This document shows positions 12,747 to 24,499 of a stretch of DNA of 64,000 nt, one piece after another. Source of the DNA: Ischnura elegans (taxonomy: Eukaryota; Arthropoda; Insecta; Odonata; Coenagrionidae); NCBI RefSeq assembly GCF_921293095.1, contig NC_060259.1, positions 41,273,812 to 41,337,811 on the forward strand, read 5' to 3'. The position numbers were made by a program, and so were the translations under genes. Positions within the stretch are counted from its first letter, which is position 1; every line of letters begins with the position of its first letter. The notes under the pieces are model-generated. The model had not been told where the DNA came from. It ran no database searches and worked only from the letters and a program-made list of their open reading frames with translations.

Positions 12747-14251
12747 ATTCATCGGGTTATCAGACCATAAATTAAAATTCATAATTGTTAGATTGTGTGG
12801 ACCTAAAATAAGTTCAGTTTTTTTCATTCATGCACCAGCTAAGTTTTTCTACATCATTGGATTTTAAAATGGTAACTACGCCTTCCGCACTCATCAGTTA
12901 CTGTAGTGTAATAGTTAGCGTATAGAACTGTGGATGCATAGGACATACGTTCCGTTCTTCCGGGTGTTTTTTTTCCTTTCCGCCACAAGGATAAAGTATT
13001 ATGCTTTGTATCCTCACTAGCCAGTCGCTTGCTGCAGTTAATTTTTTCCATTTACGGGAAAATCTGTTATCAGTTGTTAAGCTCTTGTAAATACTTGATG
13101 AATTTCACAGGTAGGCTTAAAATTCATGTCAGGATGAGCAGCATAGCATGTGTAGTACGCTGTTCAGCCACCTTTGGCACTCCAACAGAAGTGACTTACG
13201 TTGTCTGAGGATATTTGACAGCATTCCTTACCTATTCTTCCCTAAAATCTTACCCTTGCCTTATATAAGCCCCTTAGCTTACGGTATGCTGCTAATAAAT
13301 TTTTTCCATAAGAAATCCATAAGGAGCTGATAACTCTCTTACTTTGTGCTATCTGGGAATGAATCTCCGAACAAGCTCCTTGAATGTGTAAATAATACTA
13401 AGAGTAAAAAGATAAAGTTAGAATTAAATTAGTAGAGAGTAAAAAATAAAGGATGAATTCAGATTAGTATGTTGAGCATAAAAGGAGATAAAACCCAGCA
13501 TGAATTACTTGGCTATACTAGGAGCTCTTGGCGATTTATGTAATAGGAAAAAAAGAGAAGATTGGAGAAAAGCCATAGTAACCTTGAAAGGAATATTGTG
13601 ACACTATTAATACCCTGATACACACACTACAACCACAGTATGCAATAGTGAAATATGGAAAGTGAAAATTAGGAAGAAATAAAAACAGAGGGCATAAACA
13701 GAAAGGTATTCGTAACTGAAAAGAAATCTGCATCAGACCGAAATATCAAGGAATTAATTGAAGACATCTTAGTATAGGACAAAGAGCTGGATTGGAACAA
13801 CTATGTAAGAAATAACTAAATGATAATAAAGATGAGGGCATCGTAGATGAAATTGTGATCCTTTTAAATCTTCAGGAAATCATTCTTTCTTATCCTTTTT
13901 CTGTACCTCTGAAACAAACCCTCCTCAGTTACTTAGCTTCTCAAAGTTGCCCTCTGATGTTTCTCAGTTATGCCATGCAATTGTCTCCGAGGGATTAAAG
14001 AGATCTGGTGTGCCTTGAGGGGTAATACTCACGAAAAAGTTTGTTTAATGTGATGCAAGACAGGCATTATCGCAGTTCTAATCCATCGATCATAAAATAA
14101 AAATTATTTGAAATGGGTGAACAGGCTAAGCTTTCATTTTAAAGTTAAATCACTTCCATCTTTATTTTCAGAGGTAAAGCAGAATAGAACACCATCCTCG
14201 ATGCAGCTCCGTCCTGCCAGAGAAATTAAGTTTCAGTCTGCCCAGAAATAA
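1448..14251 (+). CDS. BicC: Bicaudal-C homologue (RNA-binding KH/SAM protein), 3' part, nine exons
   Basis: Bicaudal-C binds target mRNAs through KH domains and polymerises through a C-terminal SAM domain, repressing translation in the cytoplasm. Nine exons join in frame with GT-AG borders: 1448-1613, 6550-6657, 7582-7872, 8448-8573, 8655-8780, 9163-9299, 9368-9551, 10658-10777, 14172-14251 (stop TAA at 14249). They give about 445 residues. The first exon has GSLPLVLSFSVSEEVDV and the second QLYKARQMLL; these align with the last KH-type segment of animal Bic-C (GCLPLVLMFD..., MYEARKCLL). Exons 3-6 are a serine/acidic linker. Exons 7-8 encode the SAM domain (from IDLFSLLAKIGMARY to LGIPTNVARQKILQAIS). 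The tail is 26 residues. Most introns are phase 1, so several linker exons could be skipped without frameshift. KH1 and KH2 exons lie left of the window. The sequence is diverged from the family, so a Bic-C paralogue is possible. Confidence 0.9.
1711..2008. mobile_element. hAT-type MITE, G/C-tract family
   Basis: The element starts CAGTGGCGCAGCGAGG and ends CCTAGCTGTACCCCTG, an imperfect terminal inverted repeat. A run of G followed by a run of C lies just inside the left end. Flanks are ctgagagg and ctgaatgg, a decayed 8-bp target duplication. It is the same family as 40798-41099 and carries no coding sequence. Confidence 0.75.
2039..2330. repeat. Dispersed repeat, related to 6188-6452
   Basis: This stretch shares an ordered series of similar blocks with 6188-6452: GGTATGCAAT, AGCAATAA, an AT-rich centre, then TTTTTCCAG followed by a G run and a CCACC block. 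No coding sequence is seen. It is a likely degenerate MITE copy whose ends are unclear. Confidence 0.4.
3245..3406 (+). pseudogene. Tigger transposase remnant, N-terminal helix-turn-helix region
   Basis: An ATG at 3245 opens 53 codons reading MEIRGEKRTFLTDEKMKI, then ELVDSHTGTRID and a VVKNRDAIVKY block, ending at a stop. KRT-LT-EKMKILELVD resembles the N-terminal Psq-type DNA-binding helix of CENPB/jerky/Tigger transposases. It lies upstream of, and in the same orientation as, the central fragment at 4275. Confidence 0.55.
3519..4208. mobile_element. Harbinger-type MITE, split by a later insertion
   Basis: The outer parts align with the intact MITE at 41747-41981: AGGCCTGTTTACA at the left, ATGCACCGTGTA and CCCAACTTGTGCG inside, and GTGTAAACAGGCC at the right. 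TAA precedes the left end and AAA follows the right end, a near match to the 3-bp duplication. It interrupts the Tigger element and is itself interrupted at about 3660-4121. Confidence 0.7.
3660..4121. mobile_element. hAT-type G/C-tract MITE copies inside a MITE
   Basis: The best copy is 3733-3918: left CAGGAGGATCTATGGGGGGG, right CCTGGATCCGTCCCTG. Part of another copy precedes it (AGGGGCGGGGGATGTGCCCC at about 3668) and a right-end fragment follows (CCTGGATCTGCCCCTG, ending at 4121). The family is that of 34881-35081. No clean target duplication remains. Confidence 0.65.
4275..4526 (+). pseudogene. Tigger transposase remnant, central part
   Basis: The open frame starts GWLDRFKNRYSLVYKMVSGE and continues to LLEGYSPKDVFNADKTGLFF. 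GWLDRFK-R and YSPKDVFNADETGLFF are the conserved region around the first catalytic aspartate of Tigger/jerky DDE transposases. Here the usual D-E-T-G reads D-K-T-G, the following CQLCFKGKQCYG block is still recognisable, and the frame then stops. It is a fragment with no second or third catalytic region nearby, so inactive. Confidence 0.8.
6188..6452. repeat. MITE-like dispersed repeat
   Basis: The left end CAGGAGCCGATTTAG and the right end TCTGCCCCTG are consistent with short inverted termini. The interior matches 2039-2330. No target duplication is clear and no coding sequence is present. It lies directly upstream of Bic-C exon 2. Confidence 0.45.
6820..7015 (+). mobile_element. tRNA-derived SINE
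   Basis: A tRNA-like head carries an A-box-like stretch (gtggggtaaagtcctcgcct) and a B box (ggttcaagtccc). It is followed by an unrelated body and an AT-rich aataaataaa tail. The head does not fold as an intact tRNA and is therefore read as a SINE. It lies in the Bic-C intron between exons 2 and 3. Confidence 0.7.
7047..7181. repeat. Long hairpin (MITE-like fold-back)
   Basis: Two near-perfect inverted arms of about 54 bases are separated by about 25 bases. The left arm contains agatggcacttttccgcagg and the right arm its complement with few mismatches. It lies directly after the SINE at 6820-7015. A transcript through the Bic-C intron would form a stable stem here. Confidence 0.8.
9368..10777 (+). 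CDS. BicC: Bic-C exons encoding the SAM domain
   Basis: Two exons, 9368-9551 and 10658-10777, encode the SAM domain. The first ends in phase 1 at TCAT|GTAGGT; an alternative GT four bases downstream (after 9555) would break the frame, so the first is preferred. The split codon gives RYSYIF across the junction, in the same place as KYIDLF in other Bic-C SAM domains. Hallmarks visible are NEIDAVTFMTL, DEDDLRVLGI and ARQKILQAIS. The intron holds a SINE on the minus strand. Confidence 0.88.
10160..10385 (-). mobile_element. tRNA-derived SINE
   Basis: On the minus strand the head reads ggtatggtggttagagcgtt (A box) and later agatccaaattctgg (degenerate B box), followed by a T-run and an unrelated body. 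It lies in the intron that splits the SAM domain. Boundaries are approximate. Confidence 0.6.
12716..12743. repeat. (TA)n microsatellite
   Basis: An uninterrupted run of about 14 TA units in the last Bic-C intron. Confidence 0.95.
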
Positions 14252-15147
14252 CAACAGACTTCATCAATTCCATATTCAATGCATCAATTTAATTAGCTTT
14301 AATTAATAACTAACTTATGCAAAATTTTCACTTCTATTTAATTATCTCATTTGCAGGGTTAATTTATTCACCAAAGAATGAGTAAATCTAGTCTGAAGGC
14401 AAAATTTTTGTTACAGTCATCTTCATATGATTCTGCATATTTTACGATATATCATCATTAAACATACGTCTTCCTAAAAAAAACTCTAGTCACTCTGTCG
14501 ACTACAATGCATTTGAAAGTGCATTTTTTAACCATATTTTCATTATTTTTTGCATGTGAAGAAGAGGTGGTCACAAACATTAATCAACTTGTAACTTTAA
14601 CTGTGATCTTTCTGCTTGATTTCAAAAGTATTTTCTGTTAATTAGGATATTTTCATATGATTTGTCACATGATGGGAATTCACCTTTGCATATAATTTCA
14701 TCAATGAACTTTATATTTTTATTATTAATTGAAATTTGCTCAAAACTCTTCTTCTGTACGGAGAAATTTATTTTAAATTCATTTGATGTTTTAAATAATT
14801 GCACTAGATGGTTACAATCATATTTTATGGAAAAGCAATATCATGTACCAATACACTTTCTTCATTTTGAGAGATAATATACTTGGTATCAATTAAATGC
14901 ATTATGCTTGGACATGAAAAAACTAGTAGCTTCCTCGAGTTGAGTCATAATAATGATTTAAGCAATAGTGAATTTTCATGGCAACCACAAACTCTCGTCA
15001 AGGATCTCAAATGAAGTTTACACCAAATTTGATGAAATAATATTTCATGCAACTGTTATTTTATTGTTTATAATTTTATTCAATGATTATTTGATATTAA
15101 TAACTATGTTGGATTTATTGTTATAAATTTACTGATCATTATTCATT

Positions 15148-15153
15148 AATAAA
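15148..15153 (+). terminator. Candidate polyadenylation signal for Bic-C
   Basis: This is an AATAAA about 900 bases downstream of the Bic-C stop codon, in AT-rich sequence followed by T-rich sequence. The distance is plausible for a 3' UTR, but AT-rich DNA gives such hexamers by chance. Confidence 0.3.
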
Positions 15154-15843
15154 ATTCATTTACTAAATTTTAGTGTACTTATTTCATTCAAAGAATATAT
15201 CCCTAAGGCTTGTAAGGCTAGACCCCAGAAAAACACGAATGCATAAACATAAAATTTTGTTCTGGTGTAAGGTTCAATGTGGCAAAGAATACATGAAGTT
15301 TCAGGAATTCCTAAGTGGGTTTCTCATTTTCATCTCATGAAGGCCTCAAATGGCTTCCAAAAGGCATTGACCAGTTATTTAACATGGGGTATTACTCAAT
15401 GCAGTTTAAATAAGTAAAAGGGATTACGATCTATGCAGATAGACAGCATTATATGTCATTGCCGATTAAATAAGACTTTGGGTGGTAATGATGAAAGAGT
15501 GAAATATAATCCCTCAATCACAACAAATACTCAACTAGGTATTTCTCTACTTTGAAAGCAATGTTGTACGGGGAACAGAAGGGCTGTAGATATATAACAA
15601 CATAACATTGGGGCTTATTACGTAAGTCATAACTCCGGAGCTATGGAGCTATAAGAGTTATGATGGCTGCCATAGCTCAATTTGCGATTACAGTAGTCAA
15701 AATAACTCCGAAAGGAGTTGCGAACTGGAGCTGGAATAATGCAGGCTTCAGACCCGTCCTTATGATAACTCCAGCCCGATTTCCTTCGCTTCTCAACTTT
15801 CATTTGTTGATGTCTGCCGTCAGAAGGTCAGAATCTGAAGGAT

Positions 15844-16137
15844 TTGGCAATGGATGGACCAATAAACATATATTGGGGAAGTGTGATGAGGGTGTTTGCG
15901 GAGTATATAAGGAGGCATCTGACATTAGAAAGGAGACGAATAAGGGGTTCCCACAATCCGATCGAATTAGATGAAGACCATTTTCGAATGTTTTTCAGAG
16001 TGTCGAAAAACATTTTTCAATATCTCTGCCGGTCTCTGGGACCCACACTAAGGAAACTCAGAATATCTGGACTTAGCGTGGAAAAACAGATAAATATTAT
16101 TAAAGAATTTTCATTATATCATTATGGGCATGTGTAA
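15844..16137 (+). pseudogene. HARBI1-like Harbinger transposase fragment
   Basis: The frame reads NPIELDEDHFRMFFRVSKNI, then FQYLCRSLGPTLRK and SVEKQINIIKEF. This matches the N-terminal part of PIF/Harbinger nucleases, where a D/E-x-F-x-x-x-F/Y-R-(L/V)-S-K block precedes F-x-Y-L-x-x-x-L and a later S-x-E-K-Q-I helix. The frame ends at 16137, before any of the DDE catalytic residues, so no nuclease can be made. The remainder was replaced by an inverted duplication of this same coding segment. Confidence 0.7.
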
Positions 16138-16215
16138 TGTTGAATCTTCTTATTCTGCGTCTTAGATATTCTGCGTTTCCTTAGTGTGGGTCCCAGAGAC
16201 CGGCAGAGATATTGA
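16017..16215. repeat. Inverted duplication inside the Harbinger transposase fragment
   Basis: The arms 16017-16068 and 16164-16215 are inverted copies of about 52 bases with a few mismatches. Both contain tctctgccggtctctgggac or its complement. The arms are separated by 95 bases. Confidence 0.85.
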
Positions 16216-16454
16216 AATATGTTAAACCAGTCTGCTCAGAAGCATTTACTATCGGATACTTAAGCTCCTATTGGTTGACTCATTTCTGGAGATTTGCTTT
16301 CCGAATTTTCCATAGCCACTGTAGCTCCGCATTCTTTCAGAGACTTCTCGTAACTCCTGCCGGTACGTAATAGGGTTGGAGCTACAAATCAAAACAAATC
16401 CGGGCGGAGTTACAGATAGCTCTAGCTCCGAGTCAAAGTTACGTAATAGGCCCC

Positions 16455-18012
16455 ATTGGGGGTTTGGGTAATTTTTGGCTCATCTTTTTGGAATAAATAT
16501 TTCCCTTAGTTATTTTTCCTTGAAGTAGTTCATTTTGGACTTCGCATTCAATTTGATTCGGTAATAATCTTTTCTTTACTGTAACTTTATTTCAAGAAAA
16601 TTTGCTTTTTATTTCAAATTTGTCCATAACTATCTCATTTTTTGTTCAGTTTTAACACTTGTAACTCATCACGTTTCCATTATCGTGCTATATTCATGTC
16701 CTGTGGAGTGCATGAATTACAGGGACATGCTCTAGGAAACCCTTTGATAGTTAATAAATTAAGTCTACATTTTCTGTTTCCCACCTTATATTTCAAAGGA
16801 AAGCAATAAGCAATGTTTAGTAAACAAAATCTAGTAAGGTATAAAACACAGATGAACGTAAATGTTTCTGTAATGTTTTGCAGCTCAAAAACGGGCTCAA
16901 AATGACCCCTTCCACGAGGTCCTTCCTCGTTAAAATGCAAGTTGTACCTTAAGTTATTAAAATAATGTGGAAATATTTTGGAAGAAATTGCCCACATTGA
17001 TGTAGTATAGTCACCTATTTCTGGGAAAATTCATTCATAAAAATAATGTAATGCAAAAATGGAAAAGGGTAAAAAATTACATCCTTGAATCCTTCAGTGC
17101 TAAACCCTAGCTACATAATTAGGTCTGGAGCCCCACCAAAGTTATAAGCTATATTTGTAGCAACATAGAAAAAAACATGAGTATGCCACACAGATTTATC
17201 GTAGGGTTTAGATCACCTCCCAGAGAGGCATTCATTCTCCCCTTCCTCTAAGGTAAACTGTTCCTCTGAGAGACAGTTGGGAAGAGCAAGGGATCAACCC
17301 AAAGTCCTCAGAAATACAAAACTTAGTGAGAAAAATATGACTTCTCCCAATGATATTGGAAATTAGGTAGTGTTTGAAACAGTTTTAATTAGTGTCATTT
17401 GTTTTTCTTTTCCCCCTCTGTTTTGGTGGCCTGGGCCCTCTTGAGCTATTCCCTGATATATACCCATGGTGCTGTCAAGTTTTCAATGCATTTATTGATG
17501 TGATATTACACATAAGTACTAACTTATTGTGAATGTAGCGTTGTGTGATAATTCAAATTTTTATGTTAATTTTGATGATTTATAAAGCGAACACAAAAAA
17601 CATAATGATTAGCTTTAAAACACTAATTTCCAATATCATTGGGATAAGTCAGAAGGAGGCTTAACAGAGTTGAAAAGAGGGTAGTTGCTGAGGTTTAAAG
17701 ATTTCTAGTAACTTTGCCGTCTGCAGAAAACAATGGAGGGGGGAAACTAATGCCCTAAACACTATATTCTCAGCAGGAAACCACATATAGAGTCATTACC
17801 CAAAACAATACACACACACTCCAGAAAAACTACAATGATTCTTAACAAATCGCTCATTTAATAACAATTCGTACAACATGAGCACCCACTGAGCCAATGT
17901 CTCACCACATCTCAACCAAAAAGCTCACAGCCATAGATAAGGCCAATACCTCAAAAGAAATTAGCAGTGAAAGAAGAACCCAATGCCTACCCTTAATTCT
18001 GTCATTCTGACA
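16455..18012. other. Intergenic, nothing recognised
   Basis: This is AT-rich sequence. The open frame of 105 codons on the minus strand at 16680-16997 has no recognisable motif and no splice context. I see no gene or repeat with definable ends. Confidence 0.6.
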
Positions 18013-18639
18013 CAGGGTTCCCACTCTAACTACATCACAAAATTCACGGTTTTTTCGGGGTTTTCACGGTCTAAATGTCATCAAATTCACGGTTTGCAGA
18101 TCAGGCATTTTAGGCAGAAATATTGATCACGTAACAATCATCGGCCGCACACTAACTAAAAATGTAACAAACACAACTGATGCCTTGAATGCAAACGCAG
18201 CAATGAAAGTGCTATCTCTTATGATGTCACCTATCGTTAGCAAAATTCAGCTCCGGCTCAAGGGTGTGAGTGGGAAAATGGAGAGAGCAGGGTGGCAGGG
18301 AAGTGAATAAGCGCCTGATTTTTTTGCCAGGGTTAATGTCTTCCAATCGCACGCTTAAGGTCAATGTGCTGTCATCGCACACGGACCAATTAATAATTGC
18401 GCTTTGAATACACGGGTGTAGATAAATGTGTGGACTGTATCTGCACGTGACTCCGCTTTGAAACATGATCGAAAGATAGATTTTTCTTTTAATCCGCCAA
18501 TCGTAGCTCTACAAATAGGTTTGAAAGATTTCTAAGGTTCCATGGCAAAATTCACGGCTATTTCCAGGTTTTTTCACGGTAGACGAAATTCACGGCTTAT
18601 TCACGGTTCTAAGGTTTTCACGGTTGAGTGGGAACCCTG
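18013..18639. mobile_element. Non-autonomous transposon with TTCACGG subterminal repeats, copy 1
   Basis: The ends CAGGGTTCCCACTC and (inverse) CAGGGTTCCCACTC are perfect terminal inverted repeats. Flanks are tgaca and taaca, a 5-bp duplication with one mismatch. At least eight copies of TTCACGG are clustered at the two ends. It has no coding capacity. The terminus resembles hAT elements, but the 5-bp duplication is short for that superfamily. Confidence 0.8.
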
Positions 18640-21600
18640 TAACAGTTTTTTCTAATCCCAGCATCAACAGTACTTGTATGACATAGGTTATTATTGCTGA
18701 AAAATAAAGGAAGACACACGTTCAACAACATTCCTATTTCTTGACATAAACCCAGGGCTATGACCTGTCAAACTGCCAAACGAGATCTCCACTCATGGCA
18801 ACATACACCAAACAATGCATATCTTTCATTTCATAAGGGATCAACCTCAGTATGGCTGGCACTGGCAGAAAAAATTAGGTTAAGGGAATATAAAATTGGC
18901 AAAATTTGACAAAACACTTCAAAAAATGTCCACCACAAGCATTTCACAAAAAGTAGCCAAAATCCAAAATATTCAAATCAAAAGTGTTACCCTCAAGGAT
19001 GTAATACATATACAAACAAAAACTTCTTAATATTTAATAAAAACCTGGAACATAAAAAGGTGATACTTTATTACCTATAAGCAGGCAATAAGTATATATA
19101 TTCCCCTTAGAAATTTATACCTGACAAGAATCATTATTATCACTCAAATGCACACAAAATTAATGAGGTATTTTCATCGTTTCCTTGGTAACATTTTATA
19201 CAATGATAGACACATTTATTGCTAATGGTAACATTCTTGGTGTTTTATAAAACAACACAGTCATTTCTCCTTAATGCATGATTCACATATGCACAAATAC
19301 ACCTCATTTACATAATAAAATAACATACAATACAGCACAGAAGGAACTTCCAAAATCAACCATCAAAATGGCAATTTTATTGCTTTTCATGATTCAGTAG
19401 CCATATACATATGCATATTTTGTGGAACAGGTTTTTTCCCTATTTTTAAAATAACACTCTGAAAAAATAGACTACTGGAAATGATAATGATAGCCATGCA
19501 AGTATCTCCATAAAATTCACCAAAAATAAGAGTAGCAATGATATTCAACATAAATAATATCCATGAAGACTTCACAATCCATTATTTCAATGAAGTTGAA
19601 GATCATAACTATGTACTAAAATTACTCAAGCACCACTGAATTCATTCTGAATGCCACAGCCTCTCATATCAATGGCCTTTGCATTAAAAAAAATTATGCC
19701 AACTGATACCCATAATCAGTTCAACTAATGTAAAACAATGGATCTAAAAATAAGTAATCAAAAGCAAGTTGTAAATAACAGCACAAGGCAATTAATATTA
19801 TTATAAAAAATTGGCACATATATTTCAGACAACATAAAACTGTGTCCAACTTCAGGAATCACCATGTACTATTTACAAGCCATCGTGGCTTATGACTACC
19901 ACCCACAGAACCTAAAACTAACCGTATACAGCTCTGAGAAATAAATATCACTTCTTGAAGTAGTGGATACAAAACTTCTGCCCTCCCATGCTCTCATTAT
20001 AGGGGGGCTCTAGAGAAAGCCTGCCACATGTCCCACACATCCAAATCTTGCCCATGCATATTCAGGACAGACAGAGGACATCCAGAGATTCAGTTAACAG
20101 ACATAACCTGATTCCAGCTCAGATAAGAAACAGAATAGGAAGGGTATCATTTCCTATTAATGCTCAAGTAACACTCTGAAATTGCCTTCGTTGGAAATTG
20201 AGGAGTAACTTAGTGTGGGTAAACTTTGAGGTTACCCAGTCCCTGGAAAGATTAACTTATAGACTATTCATTCTAACCGTAAAAGAGGCAAGTCAAAAAT
20301 ATATTGAGAGTCAAGGATATTAGAAGGGAATAAGTAGCCTGATGCAAAACCATAGGGAAAATACTTTCAGAATTTTCAGCAGGCAATCACATACATAGGG
20401 AATTCAAAGAAAATAAATTGAGAGGATATTTGTATATTATAAAAGGATTATGCGAACCATTTGAGGAACATTTTCAATAGTTTCCAAGCAATAAACAGAG
20501 AAATAAATGAGAAAGTACGGTAAAGCTTGTCTTGAGCTTCATGAATCTAAGGAAAAGCCTTAAGATTTTAAAATTTGTGTCTGAATTTTGGTAGTTACAA
20601 AGGTATGTTACCATTGAAGATTATCTGGTTTGTGGTTGATTTCACAAATTCATTATTTTTCATAGACCTTTATTCATGGAAATTGAAAGTGATAATATCT
20701 CTAGCAATCTATGAATGACCAAGTATGCAAGATGACTGGAAATTTACCTCTACCTGGGTCATCAGATTCAAGTTGTTTCTCTAATGGATACAGATTTTGG
20801 ACCAGAAATTTGAGATAGTATCACAGATATCAATATTCCTGTTTTACACCAAAACACTTCATCAGAAAAAGCAGAGGACACTAAGAGTGACTCACCCGCA
20901 AAACAACAGACCAGACAAAACCCACAATAAAATGGACAGATATGAGTACCTAATGAAAAATATGAATTTTTGAAAGGAGACAGGTACATATATAAATCCC
21001 AGCATTATAATATCCTTTCCCCCACAGTAAACCGCATTTCAATATAATTTAAGCCCTTTCTGAGAGCAAGTACTTATTCCTTCAAGTTGCGGATGAATTC
21101 CATTCGCTTAGCTCAATATTTCATCATTATTTCAAGAAGTTACATGAAAACATATGAAACTGCTCCTATATCTGGGCAATCAAATATCCTTTAATACACT
21201 TCTCCAATATTCTTTGCAAGTAAGAAGGAATGAAAATTTCAGTATCATGGTGGACTTCCAGAATGGAATCATATTAAAGAGGAAGGAAATGAGCATTTAT
21301 CTTTCACTACACCATTTATTAATAAATAGGGAACATTTCTTATGCATGCATAGAGCATTTGTGTGGATGTATGAGATAAGAGAAACTGTAGTCAGAACAA
21401 TTGGAACAGAGGATTTGGTTAAAAGAAAGTTCAGCAAAAGGAAAGGCAGTCTATTGTCATGTAGAAGTCAACTACGAAATACCCTATATTAGATTACTCT
21501 CACATTTCTTTAAGAAACTGGAAATTTGACTTAAGGTAGTGATAAATGCTTCTAATTATATTCATAAAAAGTTTTGAATAAGTTAAGTAATTGAAGGGTG

Positions 21601-24499
21601 TATTAAAAAGGCATATGAAAACTAAATGGTAACTGACGCCAAAGTAAAATATAAATACAGATTGCAGTAAAACAAGAATACAACAGCAACTCACCATCAG
21701 ATGATACAACACTACTTTATTAAGGGTAAAGTAGCCACAAACATGCAATTATTCAACCCTTTGACCCGGGCAATGTCTTATTCTCTTGCTATAATGGGAC
21801 TCCCTATCAAAAAAAACATTATTTGCTCAAAGGGAATTGACTGAAGCTTTTTAAACACCATGTTGAGCACAACATGGAATTCTCATCCAGGAAGAAAAAA
21901 AGCTGGGAAGTAAAATTTCTACCGTGTTTCAAATGCTAAACTCTTTCCTGCAAAATACACATCATCTAACTGTGATTGAAAAAATATCTAAGCATAATTG
22001 AAATTTTTCGAGTATTGATTTTTAACATACTTATTCCTCCCTACAAAGATTTAATTAGCAGGTATCCAGTAACGCCAAAGCCTTAAAAGTTACCCCAGCA
22101 GATAAATATCAACCAGCAGCTACTTTTAATGCCATAAAGAGTAAATGTGAGCAATTTCTGGACATCTGCAGCATGTTTTTCAGGAGTCAACTGGATGTTC
22201 TTTGGCTGTCCTCATGCTGTGTGGGCAATGCTTTAGGCAACTTGACTAAAAGAATACACAATTTAATTGAAGCAGTTCCCGCATTATCTAATCCAAATGC
22301 ATGCCATTGTTTCACTTGAGATACTATAACCTCTAATATTATATCTACCTCCATCCCACTACCAGTATTACTCTGCATTTTTCATCCATATCTTTCTTCC
22401 CAACAATGGAATATCTTCAATTCTAACACTGCAAGGCATATGTGGGTCCCCCTTGGTCCATTCATCATTATTATGCCCTAGAAAAAAATTATCATGAGAA
22501 CAAAAAAATGGTAGCAATGAGAGGTAAAATACATAAGATTTTCAATCATCTTTCAGTATTTGGAGATGATTCTATTCTCTAGGGGTAGAGTAATACAAAA
22601 GAATTTAATGAGCAATAATATAATAGAATATGTATAACCCATTGCATAAATGCCATGCTTATGACAGAAATATTAGACTAACATGAATTCAATATTGGCC
22701 ACAACTATCTCCCTTAAATTAAAGGCAATCCAAGGTTGCAAAGATGTCCCACCAACATGTACCCAGTTAACTATATAATAAAATTCGCCTATCAAGTCTA
22801 TTCTTTTCAGCCTTTCATATGCATAAAATAAGATGAATAAGTACCAATTATCTTGTCGTTATCATCTAAAAACTTTATAAATTAATTTCTTTTTATTTAT
22901 TTAAAAAAATTCATTTGCTATTTCCAATCTATTTTCTCTTTTTCCCACACCAATTTATTCCTTTAAGTGCCAGACACCAATCTTTCAGGCCAATGGGTAT
23001 GTGTGAAGAATGTCACAGGCCATCCTATTGTCTGAGTGCTTTTCAAAAGCATTAGAAATAAAATATTATTCCCAAGTTATGCAGAAGAAATAATAAAATA
23101 GGTGAACATTTTTATTGATATCATGCGTATTAAAGATCGAAATAAAAAATATAGCTGAAACTCATGCATACTCAAATTTTTATAAAACTATGATTAAAAT
23201 CATACAAAGTACTCAAAAAATCCCTGGCGTTCTTTCTGAATATCAATTTACAGAGGAAAACAACAAAAGGGTTCAACTTTAATTTTTCATATTTAAGGTT
23301 AAAATACAGCCCGAAAAACGACAAATTCCCGTTAATGTAAACAAAAAGGATCATGTAATCTCCTGATGATGCTACAAGGTAGTGGAATTCACAGTGAAAC
23401 AAAAAAATTAGAAGGCTATAAAATATATTTTTAAATAAATGTTGTCTACACCTGAAGCCGTTTGAAATATACATGAGGAAAAGTTAGTCCATGTTCATTT
23501 GAATCCTGCCGAAGAACACATCCATCGTCATCATGATGAATGCACCATAATCCCAAATTTCATCCAGCAAACCCGGGACCCCGCGATACATACTTGTTTT
23601 AGGGGTCGCATACCTTCACGGCGTACCCAAGCTTACTCTTTCCAATGACAGTGGTCCCTAATCGAAAATCTCCGGACTTAATAGCTTCAGTCCAAAATAG
23701 CTTCTTCGAGATAGCTTCTTGAAACTTTTGAAAATACGCACAAATGATTGGTGATCAAGAAATGGTAAGTAACTTCTCATAGGTGTCACAGTATTCTCCG
23801 AGAATCTCCAACTTTCTCGAGAGTTGAAAGACTTCATAATTTGCAGTATGATTCCGACAATAATCCATAGAAAAAACAAAATTACTGCAGATACGAGAGT
23901 GCTGATGTACCTTCACAATCAAAAACTCTAAAAAAAATCTTTCAACTGCGATAGGAAAATGGATTTAATTCTCGGCGTCGCAATTTTTTTTTCAAATATT
24001 TTCACTCAATAAAATAGAAAGTCTAGTTAATACTAGAAAAAACTAGACAAACTAGTTAATACTGTAAGTATCCCACTTTCCTTTTTCCGAATAAGGATTA
24101 TATTGCCTACTTTATGTAAATTTTGCACGAATAAAAGGTCCGACATTCTGTGAGTTCTTCCACAACCGAAGAAAGGAACCCTCGCCACCTCATACAATAA
24201 ATATTTGGGCGTGAATTGTCAGAAATACCGGGAAATGCTCTTCCTTTCGTTATCTCTCTTTAAGGCTTATAAAACCTATTCTGTGCTAAAGCTTTTCGTT
24301 CACATATGACCGCAAGCGTAATCATTTATGACGTGAAAACTATGGTCCCTACCCCTTTTTTGACCCTTTACCTGTCATGAGGAAACTCTCGCCAGTTCGA
24401 CTGAAGGATGGATCGGATGATTTACTTTTTTCCGGGAAATTTGTCTCATTGAAAAAAATTGTACAACTGACCCCATATAAGACCCAAACATTAAAGATC
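18640..24499. other. Intergenic AT-rich stretch, no gene recognised
   Basis: I find no exon or repeat I can define. The 112-codon frame at 21154-21492 (+) and the other short frames have compositionally biased translations without motifs. At 23620-23740 on the minus strand a frame of about 47 codons ends at a good donor-like GTATGC, but I do not recognise it. Confidence 0.5.

Larger units (their letters stand above)
15610..16454 (+). mobile_element. Harbinger-type transposon remnant
   Basis: The ends GGGGCTTATTACGTAA and (inverse) GGGGCCTATTACGTAA form inverted repeats. They are flanked by ATT on both sides (15607-15609, 16455-16457), a 3-bp duplication as expected in size for PIF/Harbinger. 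Inside is a fragment of a HARBI1-like transposase (15844-16137) and an inverted copy of part of it. Confidence 0.7.

Noticed and set aside
21154-21492. 112-codon plus-strand frame
   Set aside because: No motif, no splice context, AT-rich composition; most likely chance.
23620-23745. Minus-strand frame ending KSKLGYAVK followed by GTATGC donor
   Set aside because: The frame is open for about 47 codons and ends at a plausible donor, but I recognise no family and find no matching neighbouring exon. It could be chance.
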